A stretch of DNA of 64,000 nucleotides from NCBI GenBank assembly GCA_964057225.1, contig OZ059899.1, forward strand, positions 18,298,501 to 18,362,500, written 5' to 3'. Each line of letters begins with the position of its first letter. Position 1 is the first letter of the stretch. This stretch comes from Auanema rhodensis. Lineage: Eukaryota; Nematoda; Chromadorea; Rhabditida; Rhabditidae. The notes under the pieces are model-generated. The model worked only from the letters and a program-made list of their open reading frames with translations. It did not search any database and was not told the DNA's origin. A program made the translations under genes and the position numbers. Positions 10,527 through 23,864 of this stretch are shown here, piece after piece.

Positions 10527-13500
10527 ATAACATTGTCCATCGTCTTCACCTTGAAAAAAGGAATCTAAAAACATCTACTTTTTGTGAAATTATTTTGAAA
10601 TTTTTAGGGAAAATTTTTGTCAAAAAGTTTTTGGAAGCAATGTTGAGTGTACATGGAAACTCAACATACACTAATGCATCATTTTTCAAACGATCATAAC
10701 TAATTTTCGTATTAAGCGTTTCTCAATGTAGTATAGTGCATTCGATGCGGATTTTTAAGCTGCGTCGATCTGTGTTATCAGATTTGCGCTAGCTTAAAAA
10801 TGCACCGAGATATCAACTGAAATAAGTTAACACATATATCCTCGATTTTCACCCTGAAGAATTAATTTTTTTGTTGAATAACATTGTCCATCGTCTTCGC
10901 CTTGAAAAAAGGAATCTAAAAACATCTACTTTTTGTGAAATTATTTTGAAATTTTTAGGGAAAATTTTTGTCAAAATGTTTTTGGAAGCAATGTTGAGTG
11001 TACATGGAAACTCAACATACACTAATGCATCATTTTTCAAACGATCATAACTAATTTTCGTATTAAGCGTTTCTCAATGTAGTATAGTGCATTCGATGCG
11101 GATTTTTAAGCTGCGTCGATCTATGTTATCAGATTTGCGCTATCTTTAAAATGCACCGATATATCAACTGATATAAGTTCACACTTATATCCTCGATTTT
11201 CACCCTGAAGAATTAATTTTTTTGTTGAATAACATTGTCCATCGTTTTCGCCTTGAAAAACGAAATCTAAAAACATCTACTTTTTGTAAAATTATTTTGA
11301 AATTTTTAGGGAAAATTTTTGTCAAAATGTTTTTGGAAGCAATGTTGAGTGTACATGGAAACTCAACATACACTAATGCATCATTTTTCAAACGATCATA
11401 ACTAATTTTTGTATTGAGCGTTTCTCAATGTAGTATAGTGCATTCGATGCGGATTTTTAAGCTGCGTCGATCTATGTTATCAGATTTGTGCTATCTTTAA
11501 AATGCACCGATATATCAACTGATATAAGTTCACACTTATATCCTCGATTTTCACCCTGAAGAATTAATTTTTTTGTTGAATAACATTGTCCATCGTCTTC
11601 ACCTTGAAAAAAGGAATCTAAAAACATCTACTTTTTGTGAAATTATTTTGAAATTTTTAGGGAAAATTTTTGTCAAAAAGTTTTTGGAAGCAATGTTGAG
11701 TGTACATGGAAACTCAACATACACTAATGCATCATTTTTCAAACGATCATAACTAATTTTCGTATTAAGCGTTTCTCAATGTAGTATAGTGCATTCGATG
11801 CGGATTTTTAAGCTGCGTCGATCTGTGTTATCAGATTTGCGCTAGCTTAAAAATGCACCGAGATATCAACTGAAATAAGTTAACACATATATCCTCGATT
11901 TTCACCCTGAAGAATTAATTTTTTTGTTGAATAACATTGTCCATCGTCTTCGCCTTGAAAAAAGGAATCTAAAAACATCTACTTTTTGTGAAATTATTTT
12001 GAAATTTTTAGGGAAAATTTTTGTCAAAATGTTTTTGGAAGCAATGTTGAGTGTACATGGAAACTCAACATACACTAATGCATCATTTTTCAAACGATCA
12101 TAACTAATTTTCGTATTAAGCGTTTCTCAATGTAGTATAGTGCATTCGATGCGGATTTTTAAGCTGCGTCGATCTATGTTATCAGATTTGCGCTATCTTT
12201 AAAATGCACCGATATATCAACTGATATAAGTTCACACTTATATCCTCGATTTTCACCCTGAAGAATTAATTTTTTTGTTGAATAACCTTGTCCATCGTCT
12301 TCACCTTGAAAAAAGGAATCTAAAAACATCTACTTTTTGTAAAATTATTTTGAAATTTTTAGGGAAAATTTTTGTCAAAATGTTTTTGGAAGCAATGTTG
12401 AGTGTACATGGAAACTCAACATACACTAATGCATCATTTTTCAAACGATCATAACTAATTTTCGTATTAAGCGTTTCTCAATGTAGTATAGTGCATTCGA
12501 TGCGGATTTTTAAGCTGCGTCGATCTGTGTTATCAGATTTGCGATAGCTTAAAAATGCACCGAGATATCAACTGAAATAAGTTAACACATATATCCTCGA
12601 TTTTCACCCTGAAGAATTAATTTTTTTGTTGAATAACATTGTCCATCGTCTTCGCCTTGAAAAAAGGAATCTAAAAACATCTACTTTTTGTGAAATTATT
12701 TTGAAATTTTTAGGGAAAATTTTTGTCAAAATGTTTTTGGAAGCAATGTTGAGTGTACATGGAAACTCAACATACACTAATGCATCATTTTTCAAACGAT
12801 CATAACTAATTTTCGTATTAAGCGTTTCTCAATGTAGTATAGTGCATTCGATGCGGATTTTTAAGCTGCGTCGATCTATGTTATCAGATTTGCGCTATCT
12901 TAAAAATGCACCGAGATATCAACTGATATAAGTTCACACTTATATCCTCGATTTTCACCCTGAAGAATTAATTTTTTTGTTGAATAACATTGTCCATCGT
13001 TTTCGCCTTGAAAAACGAAATCTAAAAACATCTAATTTTTGTAAAATTATTTTGAAATTTTTAGGGAAAATTTTTGTCAAAATGTTTTTGGAAGCAATGT
13101 TGAGTGTACATGGAAACTCAACATACACTAATGCATCATTTTTCAAACGATCATAACTAATTTTTGTATTGAGCGTTTCTCAATGTAGTATAGTGCATTC
13201 GATGCGGATTTTTAAGCTGCGTCGATCTATGTTATCAGATTTGTGCCATCTTTAAAATGCACCGATATATCAACTGATATAAGTTCACACTTATATCCTC
13301 GATTTTCACCCTGAAGAATTAATTTTTTTGTTGAATAACATTGTCCATCGTCTTCACCTTGAAAAAAGGAATCTAAAAACATCTACTTTTTGTAAAATTA
13401 TTTTGAAATTTTTAGGGAAAATTTTTGTCAAAATGTTTTTGGAAGCAATGTTGAGTGTACATGGAAACTCAACATACACTAATGCATCATGTTTCAAACG

Positions 13501-15440
13501 ATCATAACTAATTTTTGTATTGAGCGTTTCTCAATGTAGTATAGTGCATTCGATGCGGATTTTTAAGCTGCGTCGATCTATGTTATCAGATTTGCGCTAT
13601 CTTAAAAATGCACCGATATATCAACTGATATAAGTTCACACTTATATCCTCGATTTTCACCCTGAAGAATTAATTTTTTTGTTGAATAACATTGTCCATC
13701 GTCTTCACCTTGAAAAAAGGAATCTAAAAACATCTACTTTTTGTGAAATTATTTTGAAATTTTTAGGGAAAATTTTTGTCAAAAAGTTTTTGGAAGCAAT
13801 GTTGAGTGTACATGGAAACTCAACATACACTAATGCATCATTTTTCAAACGATCATAACTAATTTTCGTATTAAGCGTTTCTCAATGTAGTATAGTGCAT
13901 TCGATGCGGATTTTTAAGCTGCGTCGATCTGTGTTATCAGATTTGCGCTAGCTTAAAAATGCACCGAGATATCAACTGAAATAAGTTAACACATATATCC
14001 TCGATTTTCACCCTGAAGAATTAATTTTTTTGTTGAATAACATTGTCCATCGTCTTCGCCTTGAAAAAAGGAATCTAAAAACGACTACTTTTTGTGAAAT
14101 TATTTTGAAATTTTTAGGGAAAATTTTTGTCAAAATGTTTTTGGAAGCAATGTTGAGTGTACATGGAAACTCAACATACACTAATGCATCATTTTTCAAA
14201 CGATCATAACTAATTTTCGTATTAAGCGTTTCTCAATGTAGTATAGTGCATTCGATGCGGATTTTTAAGCTGCGTCGATCTATGTTATCAGATTTGCGCT
14301 ATCTTTAAAATGCACCGATATATCAACTGATATAAGTTCACACTTATATCCTCGATTTTCACCCTGAAGAATTAATTTTTTTGTTGAATAACCTTGTCCA
14401 TCGTCTTCACCTTGAAAAAAGGAATCTAAAAACATCTACTTTTTGTAAAATTATTTTGAAATTTTTAGGGAAAATTTTTGTCAAAATGTTTTTGGAAGCA
14501 ATGTTGAGTGTACATGGAAACTCAACATACACTAATGCATCATTTTTCAAACGATCATAACTAATTTTCGTATTAAGCGTTTCTCAATGTAGTATAGTGC
14601 ATTCGATGCGGATTTTTAAGCTGCGTCGATCTGTGTTATCAGATTTGCGATAGCTTAAAAATGCACCGAGATATCAACTGAAATAAGTTAACACATATAT
14701 CCTCGATTTTCACCCTGAAGAATTAATTTTTTTGTTGAATAACATTGTCCATCGTCTTCGCCTTGAAAAAAGGAATCTAAAAACATCTACTTTTTGTGAA
14801 ATTATTTTGAAATTTTTAGGGAAAATTTTTGTCAAAATGTTTTTGGAAGCAATGTTGAGTGTACATGGAAACTCAACATACACTAATGCATCATTTTTCA
14901 AACGATCATAACTAATTTTCGTATTAAGCGTTTCTCAATGTAGTATAGTGCATTCGATGCGGATTTTTAAGCTGCGTCGATCTGTGTTATCAGATTTGCG
15001 ATAGCTTAAAAATGCACCGAGATATCAACTGAAATAAGTTCACACTTATATCCTCGATTTTCACCCTGAAGAATTAATTTTTTTGTTGAATAACCTTGTC
15101 CATCGTCTTCACCTTAAAAAAAATAATCTAAAAACATCTACTTTTTGTGAAATTATTTTGAAATTTTTAGGGAAAATTTTTGTCAAAAAGTTTTTGGAAG
15201 CAATGTTGAGTGTACATGGAAACTCAACATACACTAATGCATCATTTTTCAAACGATCATAACTAATTTTCGTATTAAGCGTTTCTCAATGTAGTATAGT
15301 GCATTCGATGCGGATTTTTAAGCTGCGTCGATCTATGTTATCAGATTTGCGCTATCTTTAAAATGCACCGATATATCAACTGATATAAGTTCACACTTAT
15401 ATCCTCGATTTTCACCCTGAAGAATTAATTTTTTTGTTGA
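10527..15440 (+). repeat. Partly preserved 6-monomer (2106 bp) periodicity
   Basis: Monomers 11580, 11931 and 12282 recur in order at 13686, 14037 and 14388, exactly 2106 bp later. The pair 10527/10878 is a third occurrence of the first two types. The 12282/14388 type is easily recognised by 'ataaccttg' plus 'gtaaaat' plus 'gcgatagc'. The fourth to sixth positions no longer match fully: 12633 has a 'ctatctta' tail, 14739 a 'gatagc' tail. This looks like an older HOR eroded by later exchange. Private changes include 'aaacgactac' at about 14080, 'catgtttc' at about 13489 and 'tttgtgcc' at about 13244. Confidence 0.75.
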
Positions 15441-16844
15441 ATAACCTTGTCCATCGTCTTCACCTTGAAAAAAGGAATCTAAAAACATCTACTTTTTGTG
15501 AAATTATTTTGAAATTTTTAGGGAAAATTTTTGTCAAAATGTTTTTGGAAGCAATGTTGAGTGTACATGGAAACTCAACATACACTAATGCATCATTTTT
15601 CAAACGATCATAACTAATTTTCGTATTAAGCGTTTCTCAATGTAGTATAGTGCATTCGATGCGGATTTTTAAGCTGCGTCGATCTATGTTATCAGATTTG
15701 CGCTATCTTTAAAATGCACCGATATATCAACTGATATAAGTTCACACTTATATCCTCGATTTTCACCCTGAAGAATTAATTTTTTTGTTGAATAACCTTG
15801 TCCATCGTCTTCACCTTGAAAAAAGGAATCTAAAAACATCTACTTTTTGTGAAATTATTTTGAAATTTTTAGGGAAAATTTTTGTCAAAATGTTTTTGGA
15901 AGCAATGTTGAGTGTACATGGAAACTCAACATACACTAATGCATCATTTTTCAAACGATCATAACTAATTTTCGTATTAAGCGTTTCTCAATGTAGTATA
16001 GTGCATTCGATGCGGATTTTTAAGCTGCGTCGATCTATGTTATCAGATTTGCGCTATCTTTAAAATGCACCGATATATCAACTGATATAAGTTCACACTT
16101 ATATCCTCGATTTTCACCCTGAAGAATTAATTTTTTTGTTGAATAACCTTGTCCATCGTCTTCACCTTGAAAAAAGGAATCTAAAAACATCTACTTTTTG
16201 TGAAATTATTTTGAAATTTTTAGGGAAAATTTTTGTCAAAATGTTTTTGGAAGCAATGTTGAGTGTACATGGAAACTCAACATACACTAATGCATCATTT
16301 TTCAAACGATCATAACTAATTTTCGTATTAAGCGTTTCTCAATGTCGTATAGTGCATTCGATGCGGATTTTTAAGCTGCGTCGATCTGTGTTATCAGATT
16401 TGCGCTATCTTTAAAATGCACCGATATATCAACTGATATAAGTTCACACTTATATCCTCGATTTTCACCCTGAAGAATTAATTTTTTTGTTGAATAACCT
16501 TGTCCATCGTCTTCACCTTGAAAAAAGGAATCTAAAAACATCTACTTTTTGTGAAATTATTTTGAAATTTTTAGGGAAAATTTTTGTCAAAATGTTTTTG
16601 GAAGCAATGTTGAGTGTACATGGAAACTCAACATACACTAATGCATCATTTTTCAAACGATCATAACTAATTTTCGTATTAAGCGTTTCTCAATGTCGTA
16701 TAGTGCATTCGATGCGGATTTTTAAGCTGCGTCGATCTGTGTTATCAGATTTGCGCTATCTTTAAAATGCACCGAGATATCAACTGATATAAGTTCACAC
16801 TTATATCCTCGATTTTCACCCTGAAAAATTGATTTTTTCGTTGA
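15441..16844 (+). repeat. Run of four nearly identical single monomers
   Basis: Units at 15441, 15792, 16143 and 16494 share 'ataaccttg', 'cttcacc', 'gtgaaat', 'caaaatgttt', 'cgtattaag' and 'ctatctttaaa'. The first two appear identical. The last two share 'tgtcgtatag' and 'ctgtg', and the fourth acquires 'gagatat'. Here the amplified unit is one monomer rather than a multimer, a local pattern distinct from the surrounding HORs. Confidence 0.88.
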
Positions 16845-17897
16845 ATAACATTGTCCATCGTCTTTGCCTTGAAAAAAGGAATCTAAAAACATCTAATTTT
16901 TGTGAAATTATTTCGAAATTTTTAGGTAAAATTTTTGTCAAAATGTTTTTGAAAGCAATGTTGAGTGTACATGGAAACTCAACATACACTAATGCATCAT
17001 TTTTCAAACGATCATAACTAATTTTCGTATTAAGCGTTTCTCAATGTAGTATAGTGCATTCGATGCGGATTTTTAAGCTGCGTCGATCTGTGTTATCAGA
17101 TTTGCGCTAGCTTAAAAATGCACCGAGATATCAACTGAAATAAGTTAACACATATATCCTCGATTTTCACCCTGAAGAATTAATTTTTTTGTTGAATAAC
17201 AATGTCCATCGTCTTCGCCTTGAAAAAAGGAATCTAAAAACATCTACTTTTTGTGAAATTATTTTGAAATTTTTAGGGAAAATTTTTGTCAAAATGTTTT
17301 TGGAAGCAATGTTGAGTGTACATGGAAACTCAACATACACTAATGCATCATTTTTCAAACGATCATAACTAATTTTCGTATTAAGCGTTTCTCAATGTAG
17401 TATATTGCATTCGATGCGGATTTTTAAGCTGCGTCGATCTGTGTTATCAGATTTGCGCTAGCTTGAAAATGCACCGAGATATCAACTGAAATAAGTTAAC
17501 ACATATATCCTCGATTTTCACCCTGAAGAATTAATTTTTTTGTTGAATAACATTGTCCATCGTCTTCGCCTTGAAAAAAGGAATCTAAAAACATCTACTT
17601 TTTGTGAAATTATTTTGAAATTTTTAGGGAAAATTTTTGTCAAAATGTTTTTGGAAGCAATGTTGAGTGTACATGGAAACTCAACATACACTAATACATC
17701 ATTTTTTAAACGATCATAACTAATTTTTGTATTGAGGGTTTCTCAATGTCGTATAGTGCATTCGATGCGGATTTTTAAGCTGCGTCGATCTGTGTTATCA
17801 GATTTGCGCTAGCTTAAAAATGCACCGAGATATCAACTGAAATAAGTTAACACATATATCCTCGATTTTCACCCTGAAGAATTAATTTTTTTGTTGA
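16845..17897 (+). repeat. Triplet block that recurs downstream
   Basis: Three monomers: 16845 ('ctttgcc', 'ctaattttt', 'ttcgaaat', 'taggtaaaat', 'tttgaaagc', preceded by 'gaaaaattgattttttcg'), 17196 ('caatgtcc', 'tatattgc') and 17547 ('aatacatcattttttaaac', 'gaggg', 'tgtcgtatag'). The same order reappears at 23163, 23514 and 23865; 21408/21759 repeat the last two members. This is the first place where the 'gaaaaattg', 'aatacatc' and 'gaggg' variants occur, so it marks a domain boundary. Confidence 0.82.
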
Positions 17898-20800
17898 ATA
17901 ACATTGTCCATCGTCTTCGCCTTGAAAAAAGGAATCTGAAAACATCTACTTTTTGTGAAATTATTTTGAAATTTTTAGGGAAAATTTTTGTCAAAATGTT
18001 TTTGGAAGCAATGTTGAGTGTACATGGAAACTCAACATACACTAATACATCATTTTTTAAACGATCATAACTAATTTTTGTCATAAGCGTTTTTCAATGT
18101 AGTATAGTGCATTCGATGCGGATTTTTAAACTGCGTCGATCTGTGTTATCAGATTTGCGCTAGCTTAAAAATGCACCGAGATATCAACTGAAATAAGTTA
18201 ACACATATATCCTCGATTTTCACCCTGAAGAATTAATTTTTTTGTTGAATAACATTGTCCATCGTCTTCGCCTTGAAAAAAGGAATCTAAAAACATCTAC
18301 TTTTTGTGAAATTATTTTGAAATTTTTAGGGAAAATTTTTGTCAAAATGTTTTTGGAAGCAATGTTGAGTGTACATGGAAACTCAACATACACTAATGCA
18401 TCATTTTTCAAACGATCATAACTAATTTTCGTATTAAGCGTTTCTCAATGTAGTATAGTGCATTCGATGCGGATTTTTAAGCTGCGTCGATCTATGTTAT
18501 CAGATTTGCGCTATCTTTAAAATGCACCGATATATCAACTGATATAAGTTCACACTTATATCCTCGATTTTCACCCTGAAGAATTAATTTTTTTGTTGAA
18601 TAACCTTGTCCATCGTCTTCACCTTGAAAAAAGGAATCTAAAAACATCTACTTTTTGTAAAATTATTTTGAAATTTTTAGGGAAAATTTTTGTCAAAATG
18701 TTTTTGGAAGCAATGTTGAGTGTACATGGAAACTCAACATACACTAATGCATCATTTTTCAAACGATCATAACTAATTTTCGTATTAAGCGTTTCTCAAT
18801 GTAGTATAGTGCATTCGATGCGGATTTTTAAGCTGCGTCGATCTGTGTTATCAGATTTGCGATAGCTTAAAAATGCACCGAGATATCAACTGAAATAAGT
18901 TAACACATATATCCTCGATTTTCACCCTGAAGAATTAATTTTTTTGTTGAATAACATTGTCCATCGTCTTCGCCTTGAAAAAAGGAATCTAAAAACATCT
19001 ACTTTTTGTGAAATTATTTTGAAATTTTTAGGGAAAATTTTTGTCAAAATGTTTTTGGAAGCAATGTTGAGTGTACATGGAAACTCAACATACACTAATG
19101 CATCATTTTTCAAACGATCATAACTAATTTTCGTATTAAGCGTTTCTCAATGTGGTATAGTGCATTCGATGCGGATTTTTAAGCTGCGTCGATCTGTGTT
19201 ATCAGATTTGCGCTATCTTTAAAATGCACCGAGATATCAACTGATATAAGTTCACACTTATATCCTCGATTTTCACCCTGAAAAATTGATTTTTTCGTTG
19301 AATAACATTGTCCATCGTCTTTGCCTTGAAAAAAGGAATCTAAAAACATCTAATTTTTGTGAAATTATTTTGAAATTTTTAGGGAAAATTTTTGTCAAAA
19401 TGTTTTGGGAAGCAATGTTGAGTGTACATGGAAACTCAACATACACTAATGCATCATTTTTCAAACGATCATAACTAATTTTCGTATTAAGCGTTTCTCA
19501 ATGTAGTATATTGCATTCGATGCGGATTTTTAAGCTGCGTCGATCTGTGTTATCAGATTTGCGCTAGCTTAAAAATGCACCGAGATATCAACTGAAATAA
19601 GTTAACACATATATCCTCGATTTTCACCCTGAAGAATTAATTTTTTTGTTGAATAACATTGTCCATCGTCTTCGCCTTGAAAAAAGGAATCTGAAAACAT
19701 CTACTTTTTGTGAAATTATTTTGAAATTTTTAGGGAAAATTTTTGTCAAAATGTTTTTGGAAGCAATGTTGAGTGTACATGGAAACTCAACATACACTAA
19801 TACATCATTTTTTAAACGATCATAACTAATTTTTGTCATAAGCGTTTTTCAATGTAGTATAGTGCATTCGATGCGGATTTTTAAACTGCGTCGATCTGTG
19901 TTATCAGATTTGCGCTAGCTTAAAAATGCACCGAGATATCAACTGAAATAAGTTAACACATATATCCTCGATTTTCACCCTGAAGAATTAATTTTTTTGT
20001 TGAATAACATTGTCCATCGTCTTCGCCTTGAAAAAAGGAATCTAAAAACATCTACTTTTTGTGAAATTATTTTGAAATTTTTAGGGAAAATTTTTGTCAA
20101 AATGTTTTTGGAAGCAATGTTGAGTGTACATGGAAACTCAACATACACTAATGCATCATTTTTCAAACGATCATAACTAATTTTCGTATTAAGCGTTTCT
20201 CAATGTAGTATAGTGCATTCGATGCGGATTTTTAAGCTGCGTCGATCTATGTTATCAGATTTGCGCTATCTTTAAAATGCACCGATATATCAACTGATAT
20301 AAGTTCACACTTATATCCTCGATTTTCACCCTGAAGAATTAATTTTTTTGTTGAATAACCTTGTCCATCGTCTTCACCTTGAAAAAAGGAATCTAAAAAC
20401 ATCTACTTTTTGTAAAATTATTTTGAAATTTTTAGGGAAAATTTTTGTCAAAATGTTTTTGGAAGCAATGTTGAGTGTACATGGAAACTCAACATACACT
20501 AATGCATCATTTTTCAAACGATCATAACTAATTTTCGTATTAAGCGTTTCTCAATGTAGTATAGTGCATTCGATGCGGATTTTTAAGCTGCGTCGATCTG
20601 TGTTATCAGATTTGCGATAGCTTAAAAATGCACCGAGATATCAACTGAAATAAGTTAACACATATATCCTCGATTTTCACCCTGAAGAATTAATTTTTTT
20701 GTTGAATAACATTGTCCATCGTCTTCGCCTTGAAAAAAGGAATCTAAAAACATCTACTTTTTGTGAAATTATTTTGAAATTTTTAGGGAAAATTTTTGTC

Positions 20801-21407
20801 AAAATGTTTTTGGAAGCAATGTTGAGTGTACATGGAAACTCAACATACACTAATGCATCATTTTTCAAACGATCATAACTAATTTTCGTATTAAGCGTTT
20901 CTCAATGTGGTATAGTGCATTCGATGCGGATTTTTAAGCTGCGTCGATCTGTGTTATCAGATTTGCGCTATCTTTAAAATGCACCGAGATATCAACTGAT
21001 ATAAGTTCACACTTATATCCTCGATTTTCACCCTGAAAAATTGATTTTTTCGTTGAATAACATTGTCCATCGTCTTTGCCTTGAAAAAAGGAATCTAAAA
21101 ACATCTAATTTTTGTGAAATTATTTTGAAATTTTTAGGGAAAATTTTTGTCAAAATGTTTTGGGAAGCAATGTTGAGTGTACATGGAAACTCAACATACA
21201 CTAATGCATCATTTTTCAAACGATCATAACTAATTTTCGTATTAAGCGTTTCTCAATGTAGTATATTGCATTCGATGCGGATTTTTAAGCTGCGTCGATC
21301 TGTGTTATCAGATTTGCGCTATCTTTAAAATGCACCGAGATATCAACTGAAATAAGTTAACACATATATCCTCGATTTTCACCCTGAAGAATTAATTTTT
21401 TTGTTGA
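17898..21407 (+). repeat. 5-mer higher-order repeat, 1755 bp, two copies
   Basis: The five monomers at 17898, 18249, 18600, 18951 and 19302 recur at 19653, 20004, 20355, 20706 and 21057. Private markers are shared by the two copies: 'aatctgaaaac' with 'gtcataagcgtttttc' and 'taaactgcg' in member 1, 'ataaccttg' with 'gcgatagc' in member 3, 'tgtggtatag' in member 4, and 'atgttttgggaagc' in member 5. The only clear difference is in the last tail, 'gctagctt' at about 19564 against 'ctatcttt' at about 21319. Members 2-4 also match the triplets at 11931 and 14037, so this HOR reuses older material. Confidence 0.92.
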
Positions 21408-23864
21408 ATAACAATGTCCATCGTCTTCGCCTTGAAAAAAGGAATCTAAAAACATCTACTTTTTGTGAAATTATTTTGAAATTTTTAGGGAAAATTTTTG
21501 TCAAAATGTTTTTGGAAGCAATGTTGAGTGTACATGGAAACTCAACATACACTAATGCATCATTTTTCAAACGATCATAACTAATTTTCGTATTAAGCGT
21601 TTCTCAATGTAGTATATTGCATTCGATGCGGATTTTTAAGCTGCGTCGATCTGTGTTATCAGATTTGCGCTAGCTTAAAAATGCACCGAGATATCAACTG
21701 AAATAAGTTAACACATATATCCTCGATTTTCACCCTGAAGAATTAATTTTTTTGTTGAATAACATTGTCCATCGTCTTCGCCTTGAAAAAAGGAATCTAA
21801 AAACATCTACTTTTTGTGAAATTATTTTGAAATTTTTAGGGAAAATTTTTGTCAAAATGTTTTTGGAAGCAATGTTGAGTGTACATGGAAACTCAACATA
21901 CACTAATACATCATTTTTTAAACGATCATAACTAATTTTTGTATTGAGGGTTTCTCAATGTCGTATAGTGCATTCGATGCGGATTTTTAAGCTGCGTCGA
22001 TCTGTGTTATCAGATTTGCGCTATCTTTAAAATGCACCGAGATATCAACTGATATAAGTTCACACTTATATCCTCGATTTTCACCCTGAAAAATTGATTT
22101 TTTCGTTGAATAACATTGTCCATCGTCTTTGCCTTGAAAAAAGGAATCTAAAAACATCTAATTTTTGTGAAATTATTTCGAAATTTTTAGGTAAACTTTT
22201 TGTCAAAATGTTTTTGAAAGCAATGTTGAGTGTACATGGAAACTCAACATACACTAATGCATCATTTTTCAAACGATCATGACTAATTTTTGTATTAAGC
22301 GTTTCTCAATGTAGTATAGTGCATTCGATGCGGATTTTTAAACTGCGTCGATCTGTGTTATCAGATTTGCGCTAGCTTAAAAATGCACCGAAATATCAAC
22401 TGATATAAGTTCACACTTATATCCTCGATTTTCACCCTGAAGAATTAATTTTTTTGTTGAATAACCTTGTCCATCGTCTTCACTTTGAAAAAAGGAATCT
22501 AAAAACATCTACTTTTTGTAAAATTATTTTGAAATTTTTAGGGAAAATTTTTGTCAAAATGTTTTTGGAAGCAATGTTGAGTGTACATGGAAACTCAACA
22601 TACACTAATGCATCTTTTTTCAAACGATCATAACTAATTTTTGTCATAAGCGTTTTTCAATGTAGTATAGTGCATTCGATGCGGATTTTTAAGCTGCGTC
22701 GATCTGTGTTATCAGATTTGCGATAGCTTAAAAATGCACCGAGATATCAACTGAAATAAGTTAACACATATATCCTCGATTTTCACCCTGAAGAATTAAT
22801 TTTTTTGTTGAATAACATTGTCCATCGTCTTCGCCTTGAAAAAAGGAATCTAAAAACATCTACTTTTTGTGAAATTATTTTGAAATTTTTAGGGAAAATT
22901 TTTGTCAAAATGTTTTTGGAAGCAATGTTGAGTGTACATGGAAACTCAACATACACTAATACATCATTTTTTAAACGATCATAACTAATTTTTGTATTGA
23001 GGGTTTCTCAATGTCGTATAGTGCATTCGATGCGGATTTTTAAGCTGCGTCGATCTGTGTTATCAGATTTGCGCTATCTTTAAAATGCACCGAGATATCA
23101 ACTGATATAAGTTCACACTTATATCCTCGATTTTCACCCTGAAAAATTGATTTTTTCGTTGAATAACATTGTCCATCGTCTTTGCCTTGAAAAAAGGAAT
23201 CTAAAAACATCTAATTTTTGTGAAATTATTTCGAAATTTTTAGGTAAAATTTTTGTCAAAATGTTTTTGAAAGCAATGTTGAGTGTACATGGAAACTCAA
23301 CATACACTAATGCATCATTTTTCAAACGATCATAACTAATTTTCGTATTAAGCGTTTCTCAATGTAGTATAGTGCATTCGATGCGGATTTTTAAGCTGCG
23401 TCGATCTGTGTTATCAGATTTGCGCTAGCTTAAAAATGCACCGAGATATCAACTGAAATAAGTTAACACATATATCCTCGATTTTCACCCTGAAGAATTA
23501 ATTTTTTTGTTGAATAACAATGTCCATCGTCTTCGCCTTGAAAAAAGGAATCTAAAAACATCTACTTTTTGTGAAATTATTTTGAAATTTTTAGGGAAAA
23601 TTTTTGTCAAAATGTTTTTGGAAGCAATGTTGAGTGTACATGGAAACTCAACATACACTAATGCATCATTTTTCAAACGATCATAACTAATTTTCGTATT
23701 AAGCGTTTCTCAATGTAGTATATTGCATTCGATGCGGATTTTTAAGCTGCGTCGATCTGTGTTATCAGATTTGCGCTAGCTTAAAAATGCACCGAGATAT
23801 CAACTGAAATAAGTTAACACATATATCCTCGATTTTCACCCTGAAGAATTAATTTTTTTGTTGA
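21408..23864 (+). repeat. Mixed monomers linking the 5-mer and 9-mer domains
   Basis: Seven monomers at 21408, 21759, 22110, 22461, 22812, 23163 and 23514. Recognisable elements are a repeat of the 17196/17547 pair (21408/21759) and of the 16845/17196 pair (23163/23514). The 22110 unit has private changes 'taggtaaactttt' and 'catgactaa'. The 22461 unit has 'cactttg' and 'gcatctttttt' and reappears in modified form at 35444. Confidence 0.78.

Noticed and set aside
16829-17017. Plus-strand frame of about 62 codons in the 'gaaaaattgatttttt' monomers
   Set aside because: It starts at TTG and exists only because one 'attaat' to 'attgat' change creates that start in a class of monomers. It overlaps the minus-strand frame through the same repeat and has no recognisable domain. 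It is a shadow of the satellite.
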